This document shows, piece after piece, positions 1 through 6,631 of a DNA stretch of 7,847 nucleotides. Position 1 is the stretch's first letter. Every line of letters starts with the position of its first letter. Made by a program: the position numbers and the translations under genes. Below the pieces are notes generated by a model that worked only from the letters and a program-made list of their open reading frames with translations, searched no databases and was not told the DNA's origin. Location: positions 343 through 8,189 of the forward strand of contig JAGREZ010000120.1 in NCBI GenBank assembly GCA_020446285.1, written 5' to 3'. Source of the stretch: Geminicoccaceae bacterium. Its GTDB lineage: Bacteria; Pseudomonadota; Alphaproteobacteria; Geminicoccales; Geminicoccaceae.

Positions 1-7
1 ATCCGGC

Positions 8-175
8 ATGATGTATGAGGAAATCCGGCCCATGGTTCAGGCCCTCTGGGAGGTCTGGCTGTTTGTTCTGTTTGTTGGAATCGTCGCGTGGGCTCTCTGG
101 CCGTCCCGGCAGAAAGAGATGAACGAACACGCGAACATCCCGCTGCGCGACGAGGAGAATGGCCATGTCGGCTAA
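8..175 (+). CDS. ccoQ: cbb3-type cytochrome c oxidase subunit CcoQ
   Basis: This is a 55-residue, single-pass membrane protein read directly from the sequence; it is too short for a typical ORF cutoff. It opens MMYEEIRPMVQALWE, has one hydrophobic segment at about residues 14-31 (WEVWLFVLFVGIVAWALW), and ends in a charged cytoplasmic tail with IPLRDEE. That layout and length fit CcoQ, the small non-catalytic subunit (FixQ in rhizobia) that helps stabilise CcoP association in cbb3 oxidase. Its position immediately before ccoP matches the ccoNOQP order; ccoN and ccoO would lie left of the window. Two adjacent ATG codons (8 and 11) could start it, and the ribosome binding site would be off the edge, so the start is not resolved. 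Its last codons overlap the start of ccoP, suggesting translational coupling. Confidence 0.88.
   Translation: MMYEEIRPMVQALWEVWLFVLFVGIVAWALWPSRQKEMNEHANIPLRDEENGHVG
153..157 (+). promoter_or_regulatory. Ribosome binding site deciding the ccoP start
   Basis: AGGAG at 153-157 lies 7 nt before ATG 165 but only 1 nt before ATG 159. This favours ATG 165 as the ccoP initiator. The site lies within the last codons of ccoQ. Confidence 0.6.
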
Positions 176-1019
176 GGAAAGAGACCATGTCACCGGCGTC
201 GAGACCACGGGGCACGAGTGGGACGGCATCAAGGAGCTGAACAATCCGCTTCCGGCCTGGTGGCTCTACACCTTCTATGTCTGCATAGCCTTTGCGGTGC
301 TGTGGTGGGTGCTCTATCCGTCCTGGCCGACCAGTTCGACCTATCTTGGCGGTGTGCTCGGTTACGACCAGCGGCAGGATGTGCGCGACCGGTTGGCCGA
401 GGCGAGGGAGGCCCAGGGTGCCTGGCGCAGCCGTATCGCCGAACAGGACCCGGCAGCGATCATCGCCGATCCGGAGCTTCTGACCTTCGCGGTCGCCGGC
501 GGCGAGGTCGCGTTCAAGGAAAACTGCGCGCCCTGCCACGGCCTCGGCGGCGCCGGCCAGCTCAACTATCCGACACTGGCGGACGATGCCTGGATCTGGG
601 GCGGCACGGTCGACGATATCGAATATACGGTTCGTCATGGCATCCGCAATGCCGACGACGACGACGCCCGCTATGCCGACATGCCGGCTTATGGGGACAT
701 GTTCGATGCCGGCCAGATCGAGGCGGTGGCCGACCATGTGCTGTCATTTACCTCCGATACCCCCGACAATGCCGAGGGTGCTACGCTCTTCGCCGAGAAC
801 TGCGCGGCCTGCCATGCCGAGGATGGCGGCGGCGATCCGACCATGGGCGCGCCGGCGCTCAACGATGCCATCTGGCTCTATGGCGAGGGCAGGGATGCGG
901 TAATCGCCCAGGTCACCAGACCCCGGCAGGGCGTGATGCCTGCCTGGCAGGGTCGCCTGAGCGATGACGAGATCAAGATGCTCACGGTCTATGTCCACAG
1001 CCTCGGCGGTGGCCAGTAA
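165..1019 (+). CDS. ccoP: cbb3-type cytochrome c oxidase subunit III, diheme CcoP
   Basis: This is the membrane-anchored diheme cytochrome c that passes electrons from soluble cytochrome c or bc1 to the CcoNO core of the high-affinity cbb3 terminal oxidase. Counting from ATG 165 (284 aa), the N-terminal region has the CcoP signature around GHEWDGIKELNNPLPAWW. One transmembrane segment follows at about residues 32-53, then two periplasmic cytochrome c domains. The CxxCH heme motifs are CAPCH at 121-125 and CAACH at 213-217. The likely axial methionines are M173 (in ADMPAYG) and M258 (in GVMPAW). Length is normal for the family. ATG 159 (286 aa) is the alternative start, but the Shine-Dalgarno spacing favours 165. 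It overlaps ccoQ by 11 nt and is followed 53 nt later by an intrinsic terminator, so the operon ends here. The usual ccoGHIS maturation genes are not adjacent on this side. Confidence 0.97.
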   Translation: MSAKERDHVTGVETTGHEWDGIKELNNPLPAWWLYTFYVCIAFAVLWWVLYPSWPTSSTYLGGVLGYDQRQDVRDRLAEAREAQGAWRSRIAEQDPAAIIADPELLTFAVAGGEVAFKENCAPCHGLGGAGQLNYPTLADDAWIWGGTVDDIEYTVRHGIRNADDDDARYADMPAYGDMFDAGQIEAVADHVLSFTSDTPDNAEGATLFAENCAACHAEDGGGDPTMGAPALNDAIWLYGEGRDAVIAQVTRPRQGVMPAWQGRLSDDEIKMLTVYVHSLGGGQ

Positions 1020-1072
1020 ACCGGACGGAAAACGGCGGATCGTCCACCCCCTGATCCCGCCCACACGAACAA

Positions 1073-1100
1073 GCCGCCCGGCACCCCCGGGCGGCTTTTT
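1073..1100 (+). terminator. Intrinsic terminator of the cco operon
   Basis: A perfect 9-bp stem, GCCGCCCGG (1073-1081) with CCGGGCGGC (1087-1095), encloses a 5-nt loop and is followed directly by TTTTT (1096-1100). It begins 53 nt after the ccoP stop. This is a classic rho-independent terminator and closes the ccoNOQP transcript. Confidence 0.93.
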
Positions 1101-1144
1101 CATGCACCGGGCCGCAGCGGCCTGCGCATGGCTTTACAAAGGAA

Positions 1145-1185
1145 TTGCGATATTTTGCGAAATGGATATTCTACCAATAGTAGAA
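1145..1185 (+). promoter_or_regulatory. Putative promoter with operator-like inverted repeat
   Basis: This AT-rich island lies in otherwise GC-rich sequence, upstream of the family 2 glycosyltransferase gene. TTGCGA (1145-1150) and TATTCT (1167-1172) each match 4 of 6 sigma-70 consensus positions and are 16 nt apart. Overlapping the -10 element is a perfect inverted repeat, TTCTAC-CAATA-GTAGAA (1169-1185), with 6-bp arms and a 5-nt spacer, placed where a repressor could block polymerase. The promoter elements are weak matches, and no known regulator's site is recognised. The role is inferred from position, base composition and symmetry. Confidence 0.35.
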
Positions 1186-1275
1186 AAATCCTGATGGATC
1201 TGTCATGCCAGCATTTCCCCTGCGGCCGGCGGAAGCGGGAGAGCGCATCCCGTCGGCCCTGACCGGAACGAGTGT

Positions 1276-2280
1276 GTGAAGAGCAGTGGGCGAACCATGC
1301 TCAGCGTCGTCCTGCCGGCATTCAATGAGGAAGCAGGGATCGTTCAGGCCGTTCGGGCGATCCGGGCCGTGCTCGAAACCTGTGACATCGGCTATGAGAT
1401 TCTGGTCGTCGATGACGGATCCCGCGATGCGACCTGGCGGGAGCTTCAACGGCTTGCACACAGCATGCGTTCGCTTCGGGCCATCCGGTTCTCGCGCAAT
1501 TTCGGCAAGGAGGCGGCCATACGCGCCGGCCTCGAGGCGGCTTCGGGCGATGCCGCCATCGTCCTCGATGCCGATCTCCAGCATCCGCCGGAGCTGATTG
1601 CGGAAATGCTGCGGCTGTGGCGCACCGATGATGTCGATGTCGTCAACGGCGTGAAAGTCGACCGGCGGCGGGAAAGCGGAATCGATACCGTTCTGACACG
1701 CGGCTTCTATCGCCTGTTCTCGCGGCTTTCCGGGCTCGCCATCGACAATGGCGCGGATCTCAAGCTGCTCGACCGTGCGGTCATCGACGCCTATTGCCGG
1801 CTACCCGAGCGTCAGCCTTTCTTTCGCGGGCTCGTTACATGGCTGGGCTTTCGACAGGTCGACCTGCATTTCGATGTCGCGCCGCGCCTCGCGGGGGCGA
1901 GCAAATGGAACGGATTTTCGAGACTGCTGCTCGCCCTTACCAGCATTGTCTCGTTTTCGACCCTGCCCTTGCACATCATCTCGCTCTGCGGGATCGGCAC
2001 TTCGGTCTTCGCCCTGTTTCTGGGGCTCCAGACACTCTGGGTATGGGCAGGTGGATCCGCGGTCGAGGGTTTCACCACCATGATTCTGGCGCTTGCCTTC
2101 ATCGGCGGTATCCTGATGCTCGGGCTTGGCATCATCGGCCAGTATCTCGCGCAGATCTACAATGAGGTCAAAGCCCGTCCGCTTTATCTCGTTCGGGAGG
2201 TGCTCGACCGACCGGAGCGCCGCCTGCAACATATACATCAAACTCGCCAACCGATTGAAGCAGCCTGTAGCGAGCCCTGA
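1276..2280 (+). CDS. Family 2 glycosyltransferase, GtrB/DPM1-like (polyprenyl-phosphate glycosyltransferase)
   Basis: This is likely to move a sugar from a nucleotide donor onto undecaprenyl phosphate at the cytoplasmic face, supplying a lipid-linked sugar for a surface glycan. The 334-residue protein has a GT-A domain with VVLPAFNEE (11-19), VVDDGSRDAT (44-53), and the metal-binding DAD of VLDADLQHPP (98-100). NGADLKLLDRAV (158-169) and ERQPFFRG (178-185) follow, as in GtrB, ArnC and DPM1 relatives. Two C-terminal membrane helices lie at about 231-256 and 266-292, ending in the family-typical EVKARPLYLV. The listed start is GTG 1276; ATG 1297 (eight codons in, just before the domain) is an equally plausible start, and neither has a strong ribosome binding site. 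The last 113 bp overlap, in antisense, the end of the convergent membrane glycosyltransferase gene. The sugar cannot be deduced. No gtrA-type flippase gene adjoins it. Confidence 0.9.
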   Translation: MKSSGRTMLSVVLPAFNEEAGIVQAVRAIRAVLETCDIGYEILVVDDGSRDATWRELQRLAHSMRSLRAIRFSRNFGKEAAIRAGLEAASGDAAIVLDADLQHPPELIAEMLRLWRTDDVDVVNGVKVDRRRESGIDTVLTRGFYRLFSRLSGLAIDNGADLKLLDRAVIDAYCRLPERQPFFRGLVTWLGFRQVDLHFDVAPRLAGASKWNGFSRLLLALTSIVSFSTLPLHIISLCGIGTSVFALFLGLQTLWVWAGGSAVEGFTTMILALAFIGGILMLGLGIIGQYLAQIYNEVKARPLYLVREVLDRPERRLQHIHQTRQPIEAACSEP

Positions 2281-3985
2281 TCCACTCCAGCAGCAGGGCG
2301 GTATCGCTGTTGTGATACTTGTCGACCCGCCGGTTGATCACCAGCGCGGGCGGATCGGATTCCAGCCTTTGTGTGACTTCCGCCAGACGCCGGAATGTCC
2401 CGAGGCCGACATTGGCGAAGGGAAGCGGATTGCGACGATCGGCGAGAAAATAGAATTCGGGAATGGCCGGCATGCTCAGGATCGCGTCTCCGGGAGCGGA
2501 ATTTCGCCCGATCAGATCAAGCAGGCGCGTATGGGTTTCCGCCTCCTTTCGATCGATGACGATCCGGGCGCGTCCGTCGAGCCGGACCTCATCGGTGGGC
2601 CACTCACTTGCCGAAAAGAGAACAGAAAGCGCCCGCGAAGGTATCGGCAATGAGGATTGCCAATGAAAACCGGTGAATGCCAGCAGGACGAGCCAGCTTC
2701 CGGTGATGCTGTGCGCGATGACGCTCCGGCCCGAGGCGAGCATCGCGGTGCCGGCGACCAGCAGGGGGGCGACAAAGGAAAGATAGATCGGGATCTGGTA
2801 ATGCAGCGCTGCCACGCCGACAAAAAGGGCAACGGTGGCGATCGGCGTTGCGAGCATCGCGGCAGTGGATCTCCAGCCACGGCGAACGAGCGCGAAGGCG
2901 ATGATGCCGGGAAGCAGGAGAAGGCTGAGCCAGTAACCGGCATTGAGAAATACGGGAAGTGAGGGCGAGCGCAGGAACTGGATGAGCCCGTACAGGACCA
3001 CATGGTAATAGCGCGGATTGTCGAGAAAGGGCATGGCCAGCAATGCGCGTGACATGCCGAGAAGCACGCGAAAACAGTCGTCGAGCGCCGCATTCATGGC
3101 GAGATAGACGAGTAGCGGGAGGAATGCGGTGGCAAGGCCTGCGGATGTGACGATCAGGATCCGTGCGGTCGCGCGATTGCCGGTCAGCGGTCCGCGGAAC
3201 ACGCAGATCAGCACCGCCATCGGGCCCGCCAGAAACGCCGGCCCGGTGAAGGGATCGAGCCTCGGCAGGCCATAGGCCAGAAGTATGCCTGCCAGCGCCA
3301 GAATGGTGCTGCGGGCGAGCCATTGCCCGCCGGTGGCGCCGTCTTCGGACGCATGCGGATCGGCACGCGCAAGAAGCGTCACCAGTACCGCCATGCCGAG
3401 GAATGCGGCAGTCAGGTGGCGAAACAGGAAAGCGATGCCGACGAGCAGGCCGAGCGTGAACAGCACCGATGTCTTGCGATGGTTGCGGGTCTGCAGCAAC
3501 AGCGCCGCGACGAAAGCGATGAACAGCACATACCAGTTGGCTGAGGGATTCTGGAATTGTGGCAGTCCGACAGCCGAGACCGCCAGCGATGCGACAATGG
3601 CAAGCGGCAGGGAGCGTCCGGCGATCAGCGCATGGACGATCATCGACTGGGCGAGGGCGACAACCACCAGCGGATATCGCATGGAGAGCAGCGTCTCGCC
3701 GAACAACAGCATCGACAGGGCATTGACCAGATGCACAAGACCCAGATGGAAGTCCTCGATATCCCGGAAGAGGACTTCGCCATTCAGCAGCCTTCGGGCG
3801 ATATGTGCATAGTAGCCGTCATCCGGTGCCCACCAGAAATGATCGAAGATGGCGAACAGGAGGATCGCATTGCAGGAAAGGGCGATCAGGAATGCGACGG
3901 CAGGCGAGGAAGCGCTCCACCTGCCCGGGGAAGATGGAACATTCTCTTCGATCGCGTTCATGACGGTGGCGGCCGGGGGCGTCAT
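2168..3985 (-). CDS. Polytopic membrane glycosyltransferase, GT-C fold (GT39/ArnT-like)
   Basis: This 605-residue protein is dominated by hydrophobic helices (about ten or more predicted by eye). A soluble C-terminal stretch begins at about residue 450. After the first helix (about 30-50) a loop carries WWAPDDGYYAHIARRLLNGE (51-70) and RDIEDFHLGLVHLV. This is the acidic, substrate-binding first extracytoplasmic loop of GT-C enzymes such as ArnT and protein mannosyltransferases, with D55/D56 and D75/D78 as candidate catalytic or metal residues. Such enzymes use polyprenyl-phosphate sugars as donors, so the neighbouring GtrB-like enzyme is a plausible donor supplier. The C-terminus (RYRLLQSVGEFDVYV plus an 18-residue tail) overlaps the neighbour's 3' end by 113 bp. 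The start is uncertain: ATG 3985 and the ninth codon (ATG 3961) are both in frame, and neither has a good ribosome binding site. The acceptor is unknown. Family membership is by motif and topology only. Confidence 0.82.
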   Translation of the reverse strand: MTPPAATVMNAIEENVPSSPGRWSASSPAVAFLIALSCNAILLFAIFDHFWWAPDDGYYAHIARRLLNGEVLFRDIEDFHLGLVHLVNALSMLLFGETLLSMRYPLVVVALAQSMIVHALIAGRSLPLAIVASLAVSAVGLPQFQNPSANWYVLFIAFVAALLLQTRNHRKTSVLFTLGLLVGIAFLFRHLTAAFLGMAVLVTLLARADPHASEDGATGGQWLARSTILALAGILLAYGLPRLDPFTGPAFLAGPMAVLICVFRGPLTGNRATARILIVTSAGLATAFLPLLVYLAMNAALDDCFRVLLGMSRALLAMPFLDNPRYYHVVLYGLIQFLRSPSLPVFLNAGYWLSLLLLPGIIAFALVRRGWRSTAAMLATPIATVALFVGVAALHYQIPIYLSFVAPLLVAGTAMLASGRSVIAHSITGSWLVLLAFTGFHWQSSLPIPSRALSVLFSASEWPTDEVRLDGRARIVIDRKEAETHTRLLDLIGRNSAPGDAILSMPAIPEFYFLADRRNPLPFANVGLGTFRRLAEVTQRLESDPPALVINRRVDKYHNSDTALLLEWIRARYRLLQSVGEFDVYVAGGAPVGRAPPERDKADGL

Positions 3986-4249
3986 CGCGCGGTCTTGTGG
4001 TTCAGTGTCCGGAAAGGCCGAGGCAGACGGGGAAGTTCTTCCACCAGTTCATGCGCCTGCTGACAAGCGACAGGAGGAGCACCCCGGGATCGGTGGTTTC
4101 GCGCAAACGGTGCTCGCGATTTGCGTGGCCATGGGGCATCCCGATGCAGCTTGAAAAGAGGCCGTCCTTTAACAGCGTGTTGAAGATATGCATTCAGGAT
4201 TAAGATTCGGTTAGCGGCCCCTGCGTCCCGTCCGCCCGGGGATGGCCGT

Positions 4250-4894
4250 TCAGGAAAGGCCGAATGCCTGCTTTGCGCCGTCGATGATGAACTGCATGGC
4301 GAGTGCGGCAAGGAGAAGGCCGAGCAGGCGCGAGAGGATGGTGACGAATGTGCGGCCGAGGAGATGCGCCATGCGTGCCGCGAGCAGGAGCATGAGCAGG
4401 AGGGTCACGAGCACGCTCGCGAGGGCTGCGATGATGACGGCCTGCGTCGCGGTGTCGCCGCCATGTGCGCTCATCTGCAGGATGACGGCGGCGATGGCGC
4501 CGGGCCCCGCCACGAGCGGAACGGCGAGCGGAAAGATGGCGACATCGTCATTGTGGCTTTCGCCCTGCAACCGTTCGTCGCGGATCGATTCGGCCGTGTG
4601 ATTGCGCCGTTCGCTGCGCTTTTCGAAGACCATCTCGAAACCGATCGCCAGCAGCATCAATCCGCCGGCGATACGGAAGGCCGGCATGGAGATGCCGAGA
4701 ACGAGCAGGACCCTGTCGCCGAAGAAGGCGAAGACGAGCAGCACGGTCGCTCCGATGAGGGTTCCGCGAATGGCCGCGCGCATGCGGCCGCGCTGGTCGA
4801 GCGCGGCTGTCAGGGCGAGAAATATGGGCACCATGCCGAGCGGATCGATGGTGACCGTGAATGCGGTGAGCGCGAGCAGATAGGTTTCGAGCAT
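4250..4894 (-). CDS. MarC-family (UPF0056) inner membrane protein
   Basis: This 214-residue integral membrane protein has about six hydrophobic segments (roughly 3-29, 44-67, 70-90, 118-141, 150-174 and 183-205). It carries both family signatures: TIDPLGMVPIFL near the N-terminus (15-26) and AVPLVAGPGAIAAV in the middle (124-137). A charged loop (91-117) separates the halves, as in the family. Length and topology are normal. The biochemical role of MarC proteins is not established; the original link of marC to multiple antibiotic resistance was not upheld, so a transporter function should not be assumed. The start ATG 4894 directly precedes the family's usual N-terminus, although no strong Shine-Dalgarno sequence is visible. 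It is divergent from the 5'-nucleotidase gene across 73 bp, and a 264-bp gap separates its stop from the GT-C gene. No clear terminator follows. Confidence 0.93.
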   Translation of the reverse strand: MLETYLLALTAFTVTIDPLGMVPIFLALTAALDQRGRMRAAIRGTLIGATVLLVFAFFGDRVLLVLGISMPAFRIAGGLMLLAIGFEMVFEKRSERRNHTAESIRDERLQGESHNDDVAIFPLAVPLVAGPGAIAAVILQMSAHGGDTATQAVIIAALASVLVTLLLMLLLAARMAHLLGRTFVTILSRLLGLLLAALAMQFIIDGAKQAFGLS

Positions 4895-4956
4895 GCGAAA
4901 GCTGATAGCCGAGGGGTCCGTCGATTGCTAGATCTGTGAGCGGGGACGATGAACAT

Positions 4957-4960
4957 GGAG
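4957..4960 (+). promoter_or_regulatory. Ribosome binding site supporting a GTG start for the 5'-nucleotidase
   Basis: GGAG at 4957-4960 sits 7 nt before GTG 4968. An in-frame stop at 4950-4952 excludes any upstream start, and the nearby ATGs at 4949, 4955 and 4961 are in another frame. GTG is therefore the initiator. Confidence 0.6.
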
Positions 4961-4967
4961 ATGCCAG

Positions 4968-6479
4968 GTGCGACGCCGTCACGTTCTTGCGACTTCCGTT
5001 TTCTGCCTGCCGTTTCTCGCCACCGCGGCCATGGCGGAACCGGTCACGATCACATTCCTGCACACCAACGACATCTACGAGATCTCGCCGGATGACGGGC
5101 AGGGCGGGTTCGGCGAGCTCGCGACCCTGCTCGAACGCGAGCGTGCCGCCAATCCGCTGACCGTGACGACCTTCGGCGGGGACCTGTTCTCGCCTTCGGT
5201 CATGTCGGGCCTGACCAAGGGCGAGCAGATGGTGGAGCTGCTCAACGCCATCGGCACCGATGTCGCTGTTGTCGGCAATCACGAATTCGACTTCGGCGCC
5301 GACATTGCCGCCGAGCGTTTCGCGGCCTCGTCCTTTCCGTGGCTCGGTGGCAATGCCCTCGATGCGAGCGGTGAGCCGGCGATCGGCATGGCCGCGACCC
5401 ACATGATGGAGATCGGTGGCTACAGGATCGGCTTTCTCGGTGTGATCGCGGAGGAGACACCGACACTTTCCTCGCCGGGGCCGGACATCACCTTCGTGGA
5501 TGCCGAAGAGACGGCGGCGAGCCTTGCCGCCGGGCTCAGGGAACAGGGCGCCGATCTGGTCATCGCCATGACCCATCTCGACGAGGCCGATGATCGCGAG
5601 CTGCTGCGCCGGGTCGATGACATCGACATCGCATTCGGCGGCCATGACCACGATCCGATCACCTTTTTCGACGGCAGCGCGCTGCTCATCAAGGCCGGCT
5701 ATGACGCGCAGTATCTGGCGGCCGTGGACATCACGCTCGACCGTGTCGACAAGCGGGGCGAGGAGGTCGTCGTCTGGCGTCCGCAGTGGCGCTTCCTGTC
5801 CACGGCCGGCATCGAGCCCGAGCCCGGCATCCAGGCCATCGTCGACAGGTGGAACGGCAAGCTCGACGAGGAACTGAACGTTCCCGTCGGGGAAGCTGGT
5901 GTCGCGCTCGACACGCGGCGCGGGACGGTACGCAGCGAGGAGAGCAATTTCGGCAATCTCATCGCCGAGGCGATGATGAACGCCACGGGAGCCGATGTCG
6001 GTTTCACCAATGGCGGCGGCATCCGCGGCGACCGCACCTATGATCCGGGCACCGTGCTCACGCGCAAGGACGTTCTCTCGGAGCTTCCCTTCGGCAATGT
6101 GACCGTGCTGATGGAACTGGGCGGTGCCGATCTTCTCGACGCGCTCGAAAACGGCGTGTCGCAGTTCGAGGACGGTGCGGGGCGCTTTCCGCAGGTCGCC
6201 GGCATGACCTTCCGTTTCGATGCGGGCAAGCCGGCTGGAAGTCGTGTGAGCGATGTGACGGTCGGTGGTGAACCGCTCGATCCGGCGAGGAGCTACAAGG
6301 TCGCGACCAACGATTACATCGCGAGCGGCGGTGACGGTTACGAGGCGCTCACCCGTGGCAGGCTTCTCATCGACGCATCGGGTGCGACGCTCATGGCATC
6401 GACGGTGATGAACTACATCACGGCTCTGGGCGGAAGCATCACGCAGGAGACGGACGGGCGGATCGCCCGCATCGACTGA
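4968..6479 (+). CDS. Exported bifunctional metallophosphatase / 5'-nucleotidase
   Basis: This 503-residue enzyme is predicted to act in the periplasm, hydrolysing nucleotides or related phosphomonoesters to nucleosides. The N-terminus (MRRRHVLATS..., hydrophobic core, AMA before EP at 24-25) is a signal peptide; the arginine run followed by HVL is Tat-like but not decisive. The metallophosphatase domain shows TND (33-35), GGD (70-72), VGNHEFDFG (102-110), MTH (201-203) and GGHDHDP (224-230). The C-terminal nucleotide-binding domain shows SNFGNLIAEAM (326-336), TNGGGIRG (347-354), LPFGNVTV (373-380) and NDYIASGGDGY (448-458). Length fits two-domain UshA-like enzymes. One oddity: the first motif reads D35-I-Y37, where UshA has Asp-x-His, with the His binding metal. 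The start is GTG 4968. It is divergent from marC and appears monocistronic. The physiological substrate cannot be read from the sequence. Confidence 0.93.
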   Translation: MRRRHVLATSVFCLPFLATAAMAEPVTITFLHTNDIYEISPDDGQGGFGELATLLERERAANPLTVTTFGGDLFSPSVMSGLTKGEQMVELLNAIGTDVAVVGNHEFDFGADIAAERFAASSFPWLGGNALDASGEPAIGMAATHMMEIGGYRIGFLGVIAEETPTLSSPGPDITFVDAEETAASLAAGLREQGADLVIAMTHLDEADDRELLRRVDDIDIAFGGHDHDPITFFDGSALLIKAGYDAQYLAAVDITLDRVDKRGEEVVVWRPQWRFLSTAGIEPEPGIQAIVDRWNGKLDEELNVPVGEAGVALDTRRGTVRSEESNFGNLIAEAMMNATGADVGFTNGGGIRGDRTYDPGTVLTRKDVLSELPFGNVTVLMELGGADLLDALENGVSQFEDGAGRFPQVAGMTFRFDAGKPAGSRVSDVTVGGEPLDPARSYKVATNDYIASGGDGYEALTRGRLLIDASGATLMASTVMNYITALGGSITQETDGRIARID

Positions 6480-6512
6480 CCGGCAACCGCATGCCGGCTG
6501 CGCGGACGGGTC

Positions 6513-6593
6513 CGAAGCATCCGGCGCGAAGCATCCGGCCCGAAGCATCCGTCCCGAAGCATCCGCAGGATGCCGGTTGGGAAGCATCCGGGA
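6513..6593. repeat. 14-bp tandem repeat, CGAAGCATCCGGCC-like
   Basis: Four back-to-back 14-bp units start at 6513, 6527, 6541 and 6555, each beginning CGAAGCATCCG with a variable last three bases. A fifth, offset unit (GGAAGCATCCGGGA) lies at 6580-6593 after a 12-bp spacer. The 14-bp period is not a multiple of three and no credible gene covers it, so this is non-coding sequence between two convergent genes. The core GCATCC occurs five times forward (6517, 6531, 6545, 6559, 6584) and three times inverted as GGATGC (6568, 6591, 6612). Confidence 0.9.
6559..6573. repeat. Small inverted repeat within the tandem array
   Basis: GCATCC (6559-6564) and GGATGC (6568-6573) form a perfect 6-bp stem with a 3-nt loop. 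It is made by the fourth tandem unit and the bases after it. Confidence 0.6.
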
Positions 6594-6618
6594 TGCCGGC
6601 TGGCATGTCCCGGATGCT
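6583..6618. repeat. Long hairpin between convergent genes (possible bidirectional terminator)
   Basis: AGCATCCGGGA (6583-6593) pairs perfectly with TCCCGGATGCT (6608-6618). Inside, TGCC (6594-6597) pairs with GGCA (6602-6605) around a GGCT loop, leaving a 2-nt bulge, so about 15 bp can pair. The structure starts 14 bp past the RTX gene stop and about 100 bp past the nucleotidase stop. No T-run follows on either strand, so it is not a canonical intrinsic terminator. It could act as a bidirectional 3'-end or stability element. Confidence 0.6.
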
Positions 6619-6631
6619 GGTCGGGTCGCGA

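Noticed and set aside
1145..1161. FNR-type site expected near cbb3 oxidase genes
   Set aside because: TTGCGATATTTTGCGAA only superficially resembles it; the TTGAT-N4-ATCAA symmetry is absent and the site lies downstream of the cco terminator.
2126..2653. Plus-strand open frames opposite the GT-C gene (also 2657-2962, 3285-3812, 3557-4063)
   Set aside because: They are antisense shadows with no hydrophobic segments or motifs. The minus-strand frame is continuous for 605 codons with GT-C features.
4250..4894. Antibiotic-resistance gene call for the MarC protein
   Set aside because: The family name is historical; the MarC role in multiple antibiotic resistance was not supported by later work, so only the family is stated.
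6513..6568. CRISPR-like array
   Set aside because: The repeats are 14 bp and directly abutting with no unique spacers, and no cas genes are present.
4548..6587. 679-codon minus-strand open frame, longer than the nucleotidase it opposes
   Set aside because: It is antisense to the 5'-nucleotidase and then runs out of frame through marC. Its composition (rich in R, D, H, A) is typical of the shadow frame of GC-rich genes, and it has no recognisable domain, while the opposing genes have complete motifs.
6583..6618. Canonical rho-independent terminator
   Set aside because: The stem is strong, but neither strand has a T-run after it, so it is listed as a hairpin repeat only.
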